From: an uncultured Kiritimatiellota bacterium
GTDB taxonomy: Bacteria > Verrucomicrobiota > Kiritimatiellia > RFP12 > UBA1067
Direction of reading: 5' to 3'
Assembly (NCBI GenBank): GCA_934635225.1
Contig: CAKTYZ010000006.1
Location: 83,183-147,182 of the forward strand
DNA: 64,000 bases
Under the pieces are notes generated by a model, which saw only the letters and a program-made list of their open reading frames with translations, was not told the origin of the DNA and did not search any database. Shown one piece after another: positions 9,059 through 15,708 of the stretch. Every line of letters begins with the position of its first letter. Position 1 is the stretch's first letter. Made by a program: the position numbers and the translations under genes.

Positions 9059-10432
9059 CTAATGCGTCTGCATCCACGAGCGGACTCGCGTGAGACCTTG
9101 CTTCAGCCGCACGTTGTCCCCCGCCGAACTGAGGGACAGGCGCAAAAAAGAATCCTTTGCGCCGCGCACGACAGCAAAGCGGTCCGAATGGAACGCGCGT
9201 ACGCCGGCTTCCAGACAGGCGCGTTCGACCTCGCGCCCATGTCCCGAGGTCCCCGGCAACGGCAGCATCCGGAAAAGCCGATATGGGTCGCCGCCGCATT
9301 CCGCCGGAAAGACGCGCTCGAACAGGCGGTTGGCCGAAGCGGCCCGAACGGCCTTTGAGGCAAGAATCGATTCCGCCGCGCCCGAAAGGACGAGTTCGCC
9401 GAGAATCTCCGCATCCAGCGGACTCGCCTTGATGGCGGCATGGTGAAGGCCCGCCCAAAGGCGGTCACGCACATTCGCCGGCGCACAGACATAGGCCACG
9501 CGCAGACCCGGCGCAATCAGGCGTGTCGTTCCCGAAAGATAGACTGTCTGCTCGGGCAGACGCGACTGGAGCGTCCGCCGACGCGCACGAGGCGGATCCA
9601 ATGACGCGTCATCCTCCAAGACAACCAGCCCGTGCCGCGCAATGACGGCGGAAAGTTCGTCCTTTCGCTCTTCTGACAGGGTAGTTGTCGTCGGATTCGC
9701 ACAGTTCGGCATGAGAAAGACGCCGCGCACGCCTTTCCGCGCCGCTGCGTCGAGCGCGTCCGGCCGCATCCCCTGCGCATCGCCCGCGACCGGGACAAGA
9801 CGCGTTCCGGCGAGACGGGCGAACGCGAGGAGGTTGCCGTAGGTGAACGCGTCAACGGCAATCGCGTCCCCGAAACCAAAGACCGTCAGCATCGCCGCCG
9901 AGATTGCGCCTTGAACGCCCGGAAAGACCGCAACGCCCTCCTCGGGCGCGTCCACGCCGCAACGCGCGAGCCACTGCCGTCCGGCCAGACGGTGCCGCCG
10001 CTTGCCGTCCCGGTCGCCATAGGTGAAGAGCCGCCCCGCCGATTCGCGTGCAAGAGCCGTCCGCGCTGCCGCGACAACGGCGGCTGCGCCCGCTTCAGGG
10101 AACGCCTGAACGACGCCCAGGTCGATGACGGACGTGCCGTCCGCGTCGGCAGGGGCGAAATCCGCCGATACGAACGTGCCGCGTCCCGTGACGCCGTAGA
10201 CGAGCCCCTTGTCGCGGCAGACGCCGTAGGCGCGCGTCACCGTCGTGAAGTCGATGTCGAGGAAGTCCGCAAGTTCGCGCTGGGGCGGCAGACGCGTCCC
10301 AAGCGGCAACATACCCGCACGGACGTCACGCTCCAGCGCCGCCGCGAGCGCGAGATACAGGGGGCCTGTCCCCAGCGCGGCGCGCACGGGGCGCCAGCTC
10401 ATCGGGTAGTTCTCGAACGAATTGACCGGCAT
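9059..10432 (-). CDS. MocR/PdxR-type regulator: GntR DNA-binding domain fused to an aminotransferase-like domain
   Basis: 457 aa. Residues about 20-95 form a GntR winged helix (PLGTRLPPQRELADFLDI, then TVTRAYG). The rest is a fold-type I aminotransferase-like sensor domain with MPNCANPTTTT and VLEDDASLDPP in the expected places. The stretch that should carry the PLP Schiff-base lysine (family form SFSKTLxPGLR) reads GTTRLIAPGLR, so arginine (CGC) replaces lysine. PLP could still be bound noncovalently, or another ligand sensed. Neighbourhood fits PdxR: pdxST lies divergently 0.8 kb away, and MocR proteins commonly control pdxST. It is 18 nt behind the PEP-CTERM gene and probably cotranscribed with it. 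An alternative start is ATG 10402; neither start has a strong Shine-Dalgarno sequence. Confidence 0.85.
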   Translation of the reverse strand: MPVNSFENYPMSWRPVRAALGTGPLYLALAAALERDVRAGMLPLGTRLPPQRELADFLDIDFTTVTRAYGVCRDKGLVYGVTGRGTFVSADFAPADADGTSVIDLGVVQAFPEAGAAAVVAAARTALARESAGRLFTYGDRDGKRRHRLAGRQWLARCGVDAPEEGVAVFPGVQGAISAAMLTVFGFGDAIAVDAFTYGNLLAFARLAGTRLVPVAGDAQGMRPDALDAAARKGVRGVFLMPNCANPTTTTLSEERKDELSAVIARHGLVVLEDDASLDPPRARRRTLQSRLPEQTVYLSGTTRLIAPGLRVAYVCAPANVRDRLWAGLHHAAIKASPLDAEILGELVLSGAAESILASKAVRAASANRLFERVFPAECGGDPYRLFRMLPLPGTSGHGREVERACLEAGVRAFHSDRFAVVRGAKDSFLRLSLSSAGDNVRLKQGLTRVRSWMQTH

Positions 10433-10450
10433 TTGACGCGCGGACGGCGG

Positions 10451-11017
10451 TTACGCCGCCTCGGCGCGCCGTCGGCGAAGCGCAAGCCCCGCAAGGCCGA
10501 CGAGAAGAAGAAACCCCGACGTCGGCTCCGGAATCGCCGTCGTGAAGTTGCCGTCCTTCGCAAAGATGAACGGATCCAGGGTTGAGACGCCATCCGAAAT
10601 GCCGGAGACGACGTAGGTGTCATCCACGATCCGGCTGGTCGGCTGGCCATTCTCGTCAACATAGTAAAGGTGGCTAAACTTGTCTTCCCAGTCCCAGAAG
10701 AGCACTGTGAGGATGTCGCCGTCCTTGAGCTTGCCTGTCGGGATTGTGTAGCCGTAATAACTCTTGACCTTGCCAATGTTCGAAGTATACCCCGATCTGA
10801 CAACATTTCCGCTCTCTAGATATTCGTAACTCTTCGCCCCCGTGTCGGCGTCTGTGACGACCAGGCAAAGGCAGATGGTGCCGCCTGAAGGCTCATCCCT
10901 GGCATAGCTATTCGTCGCCGGATCCCACAGCTTGCCTAGCGAAGACCATTGTAACGACGCCGCATTCAGCCCCCACGAGAGTGCGAGGGTAACCAACGTG
11001 ATGAGCATCTTCTTCAT
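10451..11017 (-). CDS. Secreted PEP-CTERM-sorted protein
   Basis: 188-aa exported protein. The start MKKMLITLV (ATG 11017) begins a signal peptide cleaved near NAAS and is preceded by a purine-rich AGGGA; the longer upstream extension has no signal peptide and was rejected. The C-terminus is a canonical PEP-CTERM sorting tag: PEP motif, hydrophobic helix, then RRRRAEAA. Such proteins are handled by exosortase systems and linked to exopolysaccharide in Gram-negative bacteria. No exosortase gene is in the window. The body has no recognised domain. It is upstream of and close to the MocR gene. Confidence 0.8.
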   Translation of the reverse strand: MKKMLITLVTLALSWGLNAASLQWSSLGKLWDPATNSYARDEPSGGTICLCLVVTDADTGAKSYEYLESGNVVRSGYTSNIGKVKSYYGYTIPTGKLKDGDILTVLFWDWEDKFSHLYYVDENGQPTSRIVDDTYVVSGISDGVSTLDPFIFAKDGNFTTAIPEPTSGFLLLVGLAGLALRRRRAEAA

Positions 11018-11076
11018 TCCCTGTCTTTTCCTTATCAGTCTCTGTTGTTTTTCATTATTCGTGCTTTGGAATGAAT

Positions 11077-11082
11077 ATGATA
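11077..11082 (-). promoter_or_regulatory. Probable -10 for the PEP-CTERM/MocR transcript
   Basis: Minus-strand TATCAT, preceded by GTGG, about 60 nt upstream of the ATG at 11017. No clear -35 was seen. It lies in the divergent region 11018-11267 shared with pdxS. Confidence 0.35.
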
Positions 11083-11166
11083 CCACAGATGCCGCGCATC
11101 CGTCAAGGGAGCCGAAGCCGAAGCCGCTCTGCGAAAGGCTTTTCCGGCGAGCGCCTCCCTGTACTC

Positions 11167-11212
11167 CATACAATTATGCCACTTGTATGCACGCCGCCGT
11201 TCGTGATAGAAT
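11167..11212 (+). promoter_or_regulatory. pdxST promoter overlapped by an inverted repeat (candidate MocR operator)
   Basis: A -35-like TTGTAT (11183-11188) and a -10-like TAGAAT (11207-11212) are 18 nt apart, about 55 nt before the pdxS start. The -35 is inside the right arm of a perfect inverted repeat: CATACAA (11167-11173), a 9-nt spacer, and TTGTATG (11183-11189). A regulator bound there would control pdxST directly. The divergently encoded MocR protein is the obvious candidate; that link is inference. Confidence 0.5.
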
Positions 11213-11267
11213 GTGCACCGTTTCGCCAAAAGGACGGCGGACGAACCCTTACGAAGGAGAAAAGACA

Positions 11268-12143
11268 ATGGCAGAAGACAGGCAGACACTGAACCGCAAC
11301 CTCGCGCAGATGCTCAAGGGTGGCGTGATCATGGACGTGACGACGCCCGAACAGGCGAAGATCGCACAGGATGCGGGCGCGTGCGCCGTCATGGCGCTGG
11401 AACGCATCCCCGCCGACATCCGCGCGGCCGGCGGCGTGAGCCGCATGAGCGACCCCGCGATGATTCGCGGCATCCAGAAGGCCGTCACCATCCCCGTCAT
11501 GGCGAAGTGCCGCATCGGCCACGTCGCCGAGGCCCGCATCCTGGAGGCAATCGAAATCGACTACATCGACGAGAGCGAGGTGCTGTCGCCAGCCGATGAT
11601 CTCTACCACATTGACAAGACCGCCTTCAAGGTCCCGTTCGTCTGCGGCGCGCGCGACCTCGGCGAGGCCCTGCGACGCATCGGCGAAGGCGCGACGATGA
11701 TCCGCACAAAAGGCGAGCCGGGCACGGGCGACGTCGTGCAGGCCGTCCGCCACATGCGCAAAATGCAGTCGGAGATCCGCCGCCTCACATCCCTGCGCGA
11801 AGACGAACTCAACGAGGCCGCCAAGCAACTTGCCGCACCGCTGGATCTCGTGCGCGAAGTGCATCGCACGGGCAAGCTCCCTGTCGTTAACTTCGCGGCG
11901 GGCGGCGTCGCGACCCCCGCCGATGCCGCGCTGATGATGGAACTTGGCGCGGAAGGCGTGTTCGTCGGTTCGGGCATCTTCAAGAGCGGTGACCCGGCGA
12001 AGCGCGCGGCCGCCATCGTCCAGGCCGTCACGAACTGGCAGGACTCCGCCCTTCTCGCGAAACTGAGCGAAAACCTCGGTCCCGCCATGGTCGGCATCAA
12101 CGCCGACGAGATCGAGACGATCATGGAAGAACGGGGCAAGTAA
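11268..12143 (+). CDS. pdxS: Pyridoxal 5'-phosphate synthase, synthase subunit PdxS
   Basis: Builds PLP from ribose 5-phosphate, glyceraldehyde 3-phosphate and ammonia supplied by PdxT, in the DXP-independent vitamin B6 pathway. 291 aa, full family length; forms a dodecameric TIM barrel in known cases. The two catalytic lysines are visible as K80 (VMAKCRIGH) and K148 (IRTKGEPGTG). The start was set at ATG 11268 because it follows GAAGGAGA and begins the conserved MAEDRQTLNRNLAQMLKGG; the longer upstream frame is not conserved. One base separates its stop from the pdxT start. Confidence 0.98.
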   Translation: MAEDRQTLNRNLAQMLKGGVIMDVTTPEQAKIAQDAGACAVMALERIPADIRAAGGVSRMSDPAMIRGIQKAVTIPVMAKCRIGHVAEARILEAIEIDYIDESEVLSPADDLYHIDKTAFKVPFVCGARDLGEALRRIGEGATMIRTKGEPGTGDVVQAVRHMRKMQSEIRRLTSLREDELNEAAKQLAAPLDLVREVHRTGKLPVVNFAAGGVATPADAALMMELGAEGVFVGSGIFKSGDPAKRAAAIVQAVTNWQDSALLAKLSENLGPAMVGINADEIETIMEERGK

Positions 12144-12144
12144 G

Positions 12145-12714
12145 ATGCGCATCGGCGTATTGGCCGTGCAGGGCGCGTTCGCCGAACACGAACGCGCCTT
12201 TGCTGATGTTGGCGCGGAATCGTTCGAGATTCGCCAGTTACGCGATCTCGAACGTCCGCTTGACGCGCTCGTCCTGCCGGGCGGCGAATCAACCGTGCAG
12301 GGCAAACTTCTGAGGGATCTCGGTCTCTTTGCGCCCCTGAAAGAGAAGATTCTGACAGGGCTCCCCGTCTTTGCGACGTGCGCAGGACTCATCCTGCTTG
12401 CCGAAAAGCTGGAGGAAGACCCGACCGTCTGGTTGGGGATTCTCCCCGTGACCGTGCGGCGCAACGCCTACGGTCGCCAGCTCGGCAGTTTCGCCGCGAC
12501 AGATGACTGCGGAAATCTTGAAAGCGTCCCCATGACCTTCATTCGCGCACCGTCCATCGTCTCCGTCGCAGAAGACGTCAAGGTTCTCGCGGCACGACAC
12601 GGACAACCCACAGCCGTACGGTGGCGCAATATCTGGGCGTTCGCGGGGCATCCCGAATTGACTGATGACCGCCGCGTTTTCACGGCATTCAGACACGCGG
12701 TCGCGTCACTTTGA
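12145..12714 (+). CDS. pdxT: Pyridoxal 5'-phosphate synthase, glutaminase subunit PdxT
   Basis: Hydrolyses glutamine and channels ammonia to PdxS. 189 aa, normal length. The class I glutaminase triad is visible: nucleophile C79 (ATCAGLILL) and H169/E171 (HPELTDD); the conserved PGGEST is at 45-50. It is probably translated with pdxS, since the genes are 1 nt apart. Its stop codon overlaps the convergent pseudouridine synthase gene by 9 nt. Confidence 0.97.
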   Translation: MRIGVLAVQGAFAEHERAFADVGAESFEIRQLRDLERPLDALVLPGGESTVQGKLLRDLGLFAPLKEKILTGLPVFATCAGLILLAEKLEEDPTVWLGILPVTVRRNAYGRQLGSFAATDDCGNLESVPMTFIRAPSIVSVAEDVKVLAARHGQPTAVRWRNIWAFAGHPELTDDRRVFTAFRHAVASL

Positions 12715-13641
12715 CTTGCCCATGCCGAATAGGCGAAGGACTGAGCGAAAGTCCGCCGGCAACGGCGCATGGACCTTGATCTCCGCATGAGGCACAAGCG
12801 GATTCGGCAAGGACAACGTCGAGGCATGCAGCATCTGGCGCGGAACCTGCAAGAGACGCGGGTCACGCGCACGTTTCAGTCCGAAGACGCGGTCGCCAAG
12901 GATCGGAAAGCGAATGGACGCGAGATGACGCCGGATCTGGTTCGTACGCCCCGTCTCAATGCGAATGCGCAGAAACGAGGCATCTTCTGAAGCGGCTTCG
13001 CGTGAAACGCGTGAGACTGCCGGCTGACCGTCCAGTGGCGTGTCAATGATCTGATGCGCGAACGCGAAGCGACCGACGGCAATCGCGTGGTAGATCTTCG
13101 ACACCTTGTGCGTCTTGAAAGTTTCGACCGCCGCCAGGAAAGCCGCGTGGTCCTTCGCCAGAAGGAGACAGCCTGTCGTGTCACGGTCCAGCCGATGGAC
13201 GGCCTCCAGCGTCGGAATTCCCTCTTGCGTACGCAGAATCGTCTCCGCACTCTTCGGGTCACCACAGCTCATGACGCCCGACGGCTTGTCGCAGACAAGG
13301 AAATTGTCGTCCGACCACAGTACGCGGACGTGACGGCGCGGAGAGGAGGCTGAACCCGGTTGTGCAGACACAACAGCTGCCGCGTCCGCGGTCTTGCCCT
13401 GCCTCTGCGCACCCTTGACGACTTGCGTGGGGACCTCGACAAGATCGCCCGTACGCAATGCGAAGCGCGCAATCCAGACGCACTTGCGATTCACCCAAAC
13501 GCTCCGCCCGTCAATCATCGCCTTCGCAGCGCGACGCGAGAGCGTAAACTTCTTCGAGAGGAAGTCTTGCAGAACCTTCGAATCCGGCTTGTTGACCGTC
13601 AGCGCGGCGATTCCCGCCGCATATTGAGGCGCTCGTCTCAT
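12706..13641 (-). CDS. RluA-family rRNA/tRNA pseudouridine synthase
   Basis: 311 aa. An N-terminal S4 RNA-binding domain (SRRAAKAMIDGRSVWVNRK) precedes the RluA catalytic domain with HRLDRDTTG, whose Asp is the catalytic residue, and a GRTNQIRRHLA motif. It isomerises uridine to pseudouridine in rRNA or tRNA; the exact site cannot be told (RluC/RluD-like). Start ATG 13641 (MRRAPQYAAGIAAL) was chosen because the 103 residues upstream in frame are low-complexity, overlap the PAS gene and are not RluA-like. It follows the PAS gene by 1 nt. Confidence 0.9.
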   Translation of the reverse strand: MRRAPQYAAGIAALTVNKPDSKVLQDFLSKKFTLSRRAAKAMIDGRSVWVNRKCVWIARFALRTGDLVEVPTQVVKGAQRQGKTADAAAVVSAQPGSASSPRRHVRVLWSDDNFLVCDKPSGVMSCGDPKSAETILRTQEGIPTLEAVHRLDRDTTGCLLLAKDHAAFLAAVETFKTHKVSKIYHAIAVGRFAFAHQIIDTPLDGQPAVSRVSREAASEDASFLRIRIETGRTNQIRRHLASIRFPILGDRVFGLKRARDPRLLQVPRQMLHASTLSLPNPLVPHAEIKVHAPLPADFRSVLRLFGMGKSK

Positions 13642-13642
13642 G

Positions 13643-14356
13643 TCAAACCTTCTGAATGCTGCCAACGACGCCAACGATGCGTCGCCCATGCCGATTCGGC
13701 GCGAGAACGATCTCCAGCTCCTGCTGATCCTCCCCATCGCCTTCAGCCACAAGGCAGGTCTCCGTCCGTTCACCCGCCAGCGCCTTCTTGAAATCCACCG
13801 GCAACGGATCGTCGAACATGAAATCCGAAAAGACGTGCCGCCGCGCCTCTGCGATGTCCGTGAGACCGAAAAGCGCACAGAACGCGGCATTCGCCTCGGT
13901 AATCGCGCCACTTTCCGAACAGGCGAAGAGCGCGGTCTGCGCAATCTCAAAGGCGTTTGCCTTGGCGCGGAACATGTTCATGTAGGCGCGGCGGCGCTCG
14001 ACATTGCGAATCGTGAAGATGAGATCACCCGGATTCATCAGGTCGATACAGGAGACCGCGACCTCACACGCGATGCGCGTACCGTCTTTCGCGACGCCGT
14101 TCGCGTCAATCACGACATGGTGGTCGCCCTCAAGCCCTTTGCGAATGCGTGCGACAATGTCGGACTTCAAGCCCGGAATGTAAATGGAGATCGGCTCGTC
14201 GAGCACCTCGTCAGACTCGCGGCCAAAATACTCGACCGTGCGCGAGTTGATCTCAATGATGTGCCCGTTCGGGTCTGTGATGACGACGGCATCATACATG
14301 CCGCCAAGGAACTGGCGAAACAGTGAACGACGGTCTTTAGGAACGAAGAGTGCCAT
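13643..14356 (-). CDS. Tandem PAS-domain protein without a recognisable output domain
   Basis: 237 aa with two PAS domains: about 10-125 (MYDAVVITDPNGHIIEINS, ending FTIRNVERR) and about 130-235 (FACSESGAITEANAAFCALFG). No histidine kinase, GGDEF, EAL, HTH or transmembrane segment follows, so it is a sensory module or partner protein. The second PAS is degenerate towards its end. It has its own TATAAT-type promoter and probably shares a transcript with the RluA-type gene. The signal is unknown. Confidence 0.8.
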   Translation of the reverse strand: MALFVPKDRRSLFRQFLGGMYDAVVITDPNGHIIEINSRTVEYFGRESDEVLDEPISIYIPGLKSDIVARIRKGLEGDHHVVIDANGVAKDGTRIACEVAVSCIDLMNPGDLIFTIRNVERRRAYMNMFRAKANAFEIAQTALFACSESGAITEANAAFCALFGLTDIAEARRHVFSDFMFDDPLPVDFKKALAGERTETCLVAEGDGEDQQELEIVLAPNRHGRRIVGVVGSIQKV

Positions 14357-14366
14357 AATTGCGTTG

Positions 14367-14372
14367 ATTATA
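14367..14372 (-). promoter_or_regulatory. -10 element before the PAS gene
   Basis: Minus-strand GATTTGGTATAAT places TATAAT 11 nt upstream of the ATG at 14356, in the 21-nt gap after queA. The position implies a very short leader. Confidence 0.55.
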
Positions 14373-14377
14373 CCAAA

Positions 14378-15478
14378 TCAGACAATCAGCATGCAATCAC
14401 CATACGAGAAGAACATGTAGTTCGCCCGCACCGCAAGCGCATAGGCGCAGAGGATGCGTTCACGTCCGGCCAAGGCGGAAACCATCATCAGCAGCGTGGA
14501 CTGCGGCAGGTGGAAGTTCGTCAGCATGCAGTCACAGACGCGGAAACGGTAAGGCGGATGGATGAAGATGTTGGACGCACCCGACCCCGCGACAACTCGT
14601 CCGTCTTCCGTCGCCGCCGCGACCGTCTCCAATGTGCGCACCGTCGTCGAGCCGACGCAAAAGACGCGCCCGCCGCGCGCCTTGCAGGCGTTGATTGCCG
14701 CAGCCGTCTCGGACGGCACGGTGAACGCCTCGAAGTCCATCTGGTGGTCTTCAATGTCGTCAGCCTTGACGGGGCGAAACGTGCCCGGCCCGACATGGAG
14801 CGTGACGGACACGCGTCGAACGCCTTTCGTCTCCAATGCGGCAAAGATCTCAGGCGTGAAGTGAAGTCCAGCCGTTGGCGCGGCAACCGACCCGACCTCG
14901 CGCGCGTAGATCGTCTGGTAGCGTTCGCGGTCCTCCCGCTCCTCTTCCGCAGTCCCCTCCCGCTTCACATACGGCGGCACGGGAGTATGCCCGAACTCGT
15001 CCAGAAGATCCATGAGCGGGCGCGCGCAGACAAACTCGACCTGCCACATGCCAAGACTTGAAAGCGGCTTCAGAAGACGCGCCGTCAACTCGCGATTCGG
15101 ACCGAAGACCGCCTTCTGCCCTTCACGGCACTTGCGCCCCGAACCGATGATCACGTTCCAGCGCAGCGAACCCTGCGCCGCCGTCATCGACGGGCGCGCG
15201 TCATCCGCATCCATCGGCGCGGCATTGACCAACAGAATCTCGACGGCCCCGTGCGTGTCGGGCCATTCGCCCAGCAGACGCGCCGGAAAGACCTTCGTGT
15301 CATTGACGACCAGAAGGTCGTTTGCCGTGATGTAATCAACGATATCCGCGATATGACGATGTTCGATCACCCCCGTGTCGCGATGGAGCACCATCATCTT
15401 CTCCGTCCCGCGCCGTTCGGCGGGATGCTGGGCGATCAGTCGTTCGGGAAGCGGATACCAGAATTGCCGTGTCTTCAT
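14378..15478 (-). CDS. queA: S-adenosylmethionine:tRNA ribosyltransferase-isomerase QueA
   Basis: Transfers and isomerises the ribosyl group of SAM to preQ1 in tRNA, giving epoxyqueuosine at the wobble base of GUN anticodons. 366 aa, close to family length. Visible family segments include RLIAQHPAERRGTEKMMVL near the start, NDTKVFPARL, and PTAGLHFT, followed by FHLPQSTLLMMVSALAG near the end. Start ATG 15478 begins MKTRQFWYPLPERLIAQ; the in-frame extension upstream crosses the promoter and was rejected. Confidence 0.96.
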   Translation of the reverse strand: MKTRQFWYPLPERLIAQHPAERRGTEKMMVLHRDTGVIEHRHIADIVDYITANDLLVVNDTKVFPARLLGEWPDTHGAVEILLVNAAPMDADDARPSMTAAQGSLRWNVIIGSGRKCREGQKAVFGPNRELTARLLKPLSSLGMWQVEFVCARPLMDLLDEFGHTPVPPYVKREGTAEEEREDRERYQTIYAREVGSVAAPTAGLHFTPEIFAALETKGVRRVSVTLHVGPGTFRPVKADDIEDHQMDFEAFTVPSETAAAINACKARGGRVFCVGSTTVRTLETVAAATEDGRVVAGSGASNIFIHPPYRFRVCDCMLTNFHLPQSTLLMMVSALAGRERILCAYALAVRANYMFFSYGDCMLIV

Positions 15479-15487
15479 GAAGCGCGT

Positions 15488-15493
15488 ATTATA
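15488..15493 (-). promoter_or_regulatory. -10 element of queA
   Basis: Minus-strand GATGGTATAATACGCG places TATAAT 10 nt from the queA ATG. It follows the GGTATAATACG pattern seen upstream of gmk. Confidence 0.6.
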
Positions 15494-15579
15494 CCATCTC
15501 GTGCGCGTCTCCGCCACTGCCACAGCAGCTGAGGAACCGCCCAATGGAAATGCGGCCTCCTGCAAGGGCAGGAATATGG

Positions 15580-15585
15580 TATAAT
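15580..15585 (+). promoter_or_regulatory. -10 element of the tRNA-Ser gene
   Basis: Plus-strand ATATGGTATAATACGCG places TATAAT 17 nt before the first base of the mature tRNA. No strong -35 was seen. It faces away from the queA promoter about 90 nt upstream. Confidence 0.55.
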
Positions 15586-15601
15586 ACGCGCCATAGCTCA
15601 A

Positions 15602-15691
15602 GGAGAGGTGGCGGAGTGGTTGAACGCGGCGGTCTTGAAAACCGTTGAGGATGCAAGTCTTCCGGGGGTTCGAATCCCTCCCTCTCCGCCA
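15602..15691 (+). tRNA. tRNA-Ser (anticodon UGA)
   Basis: The acceptor stem GGAGAGG (15602-15608) pairs with CCTCTCC (15681-15687), followed by G and an encoded CCA (15689-15691). The anticodon loop CTTGAAA gives TGA at 15636-15638. A long variable arm and the T-arm sequence GGTTCGAATCC are present, as expected for a type II serine tRNA. Confidence 0.97.
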
Positions 15692-15708
15692 TTACGTTGA
15701 GCGAAAAC

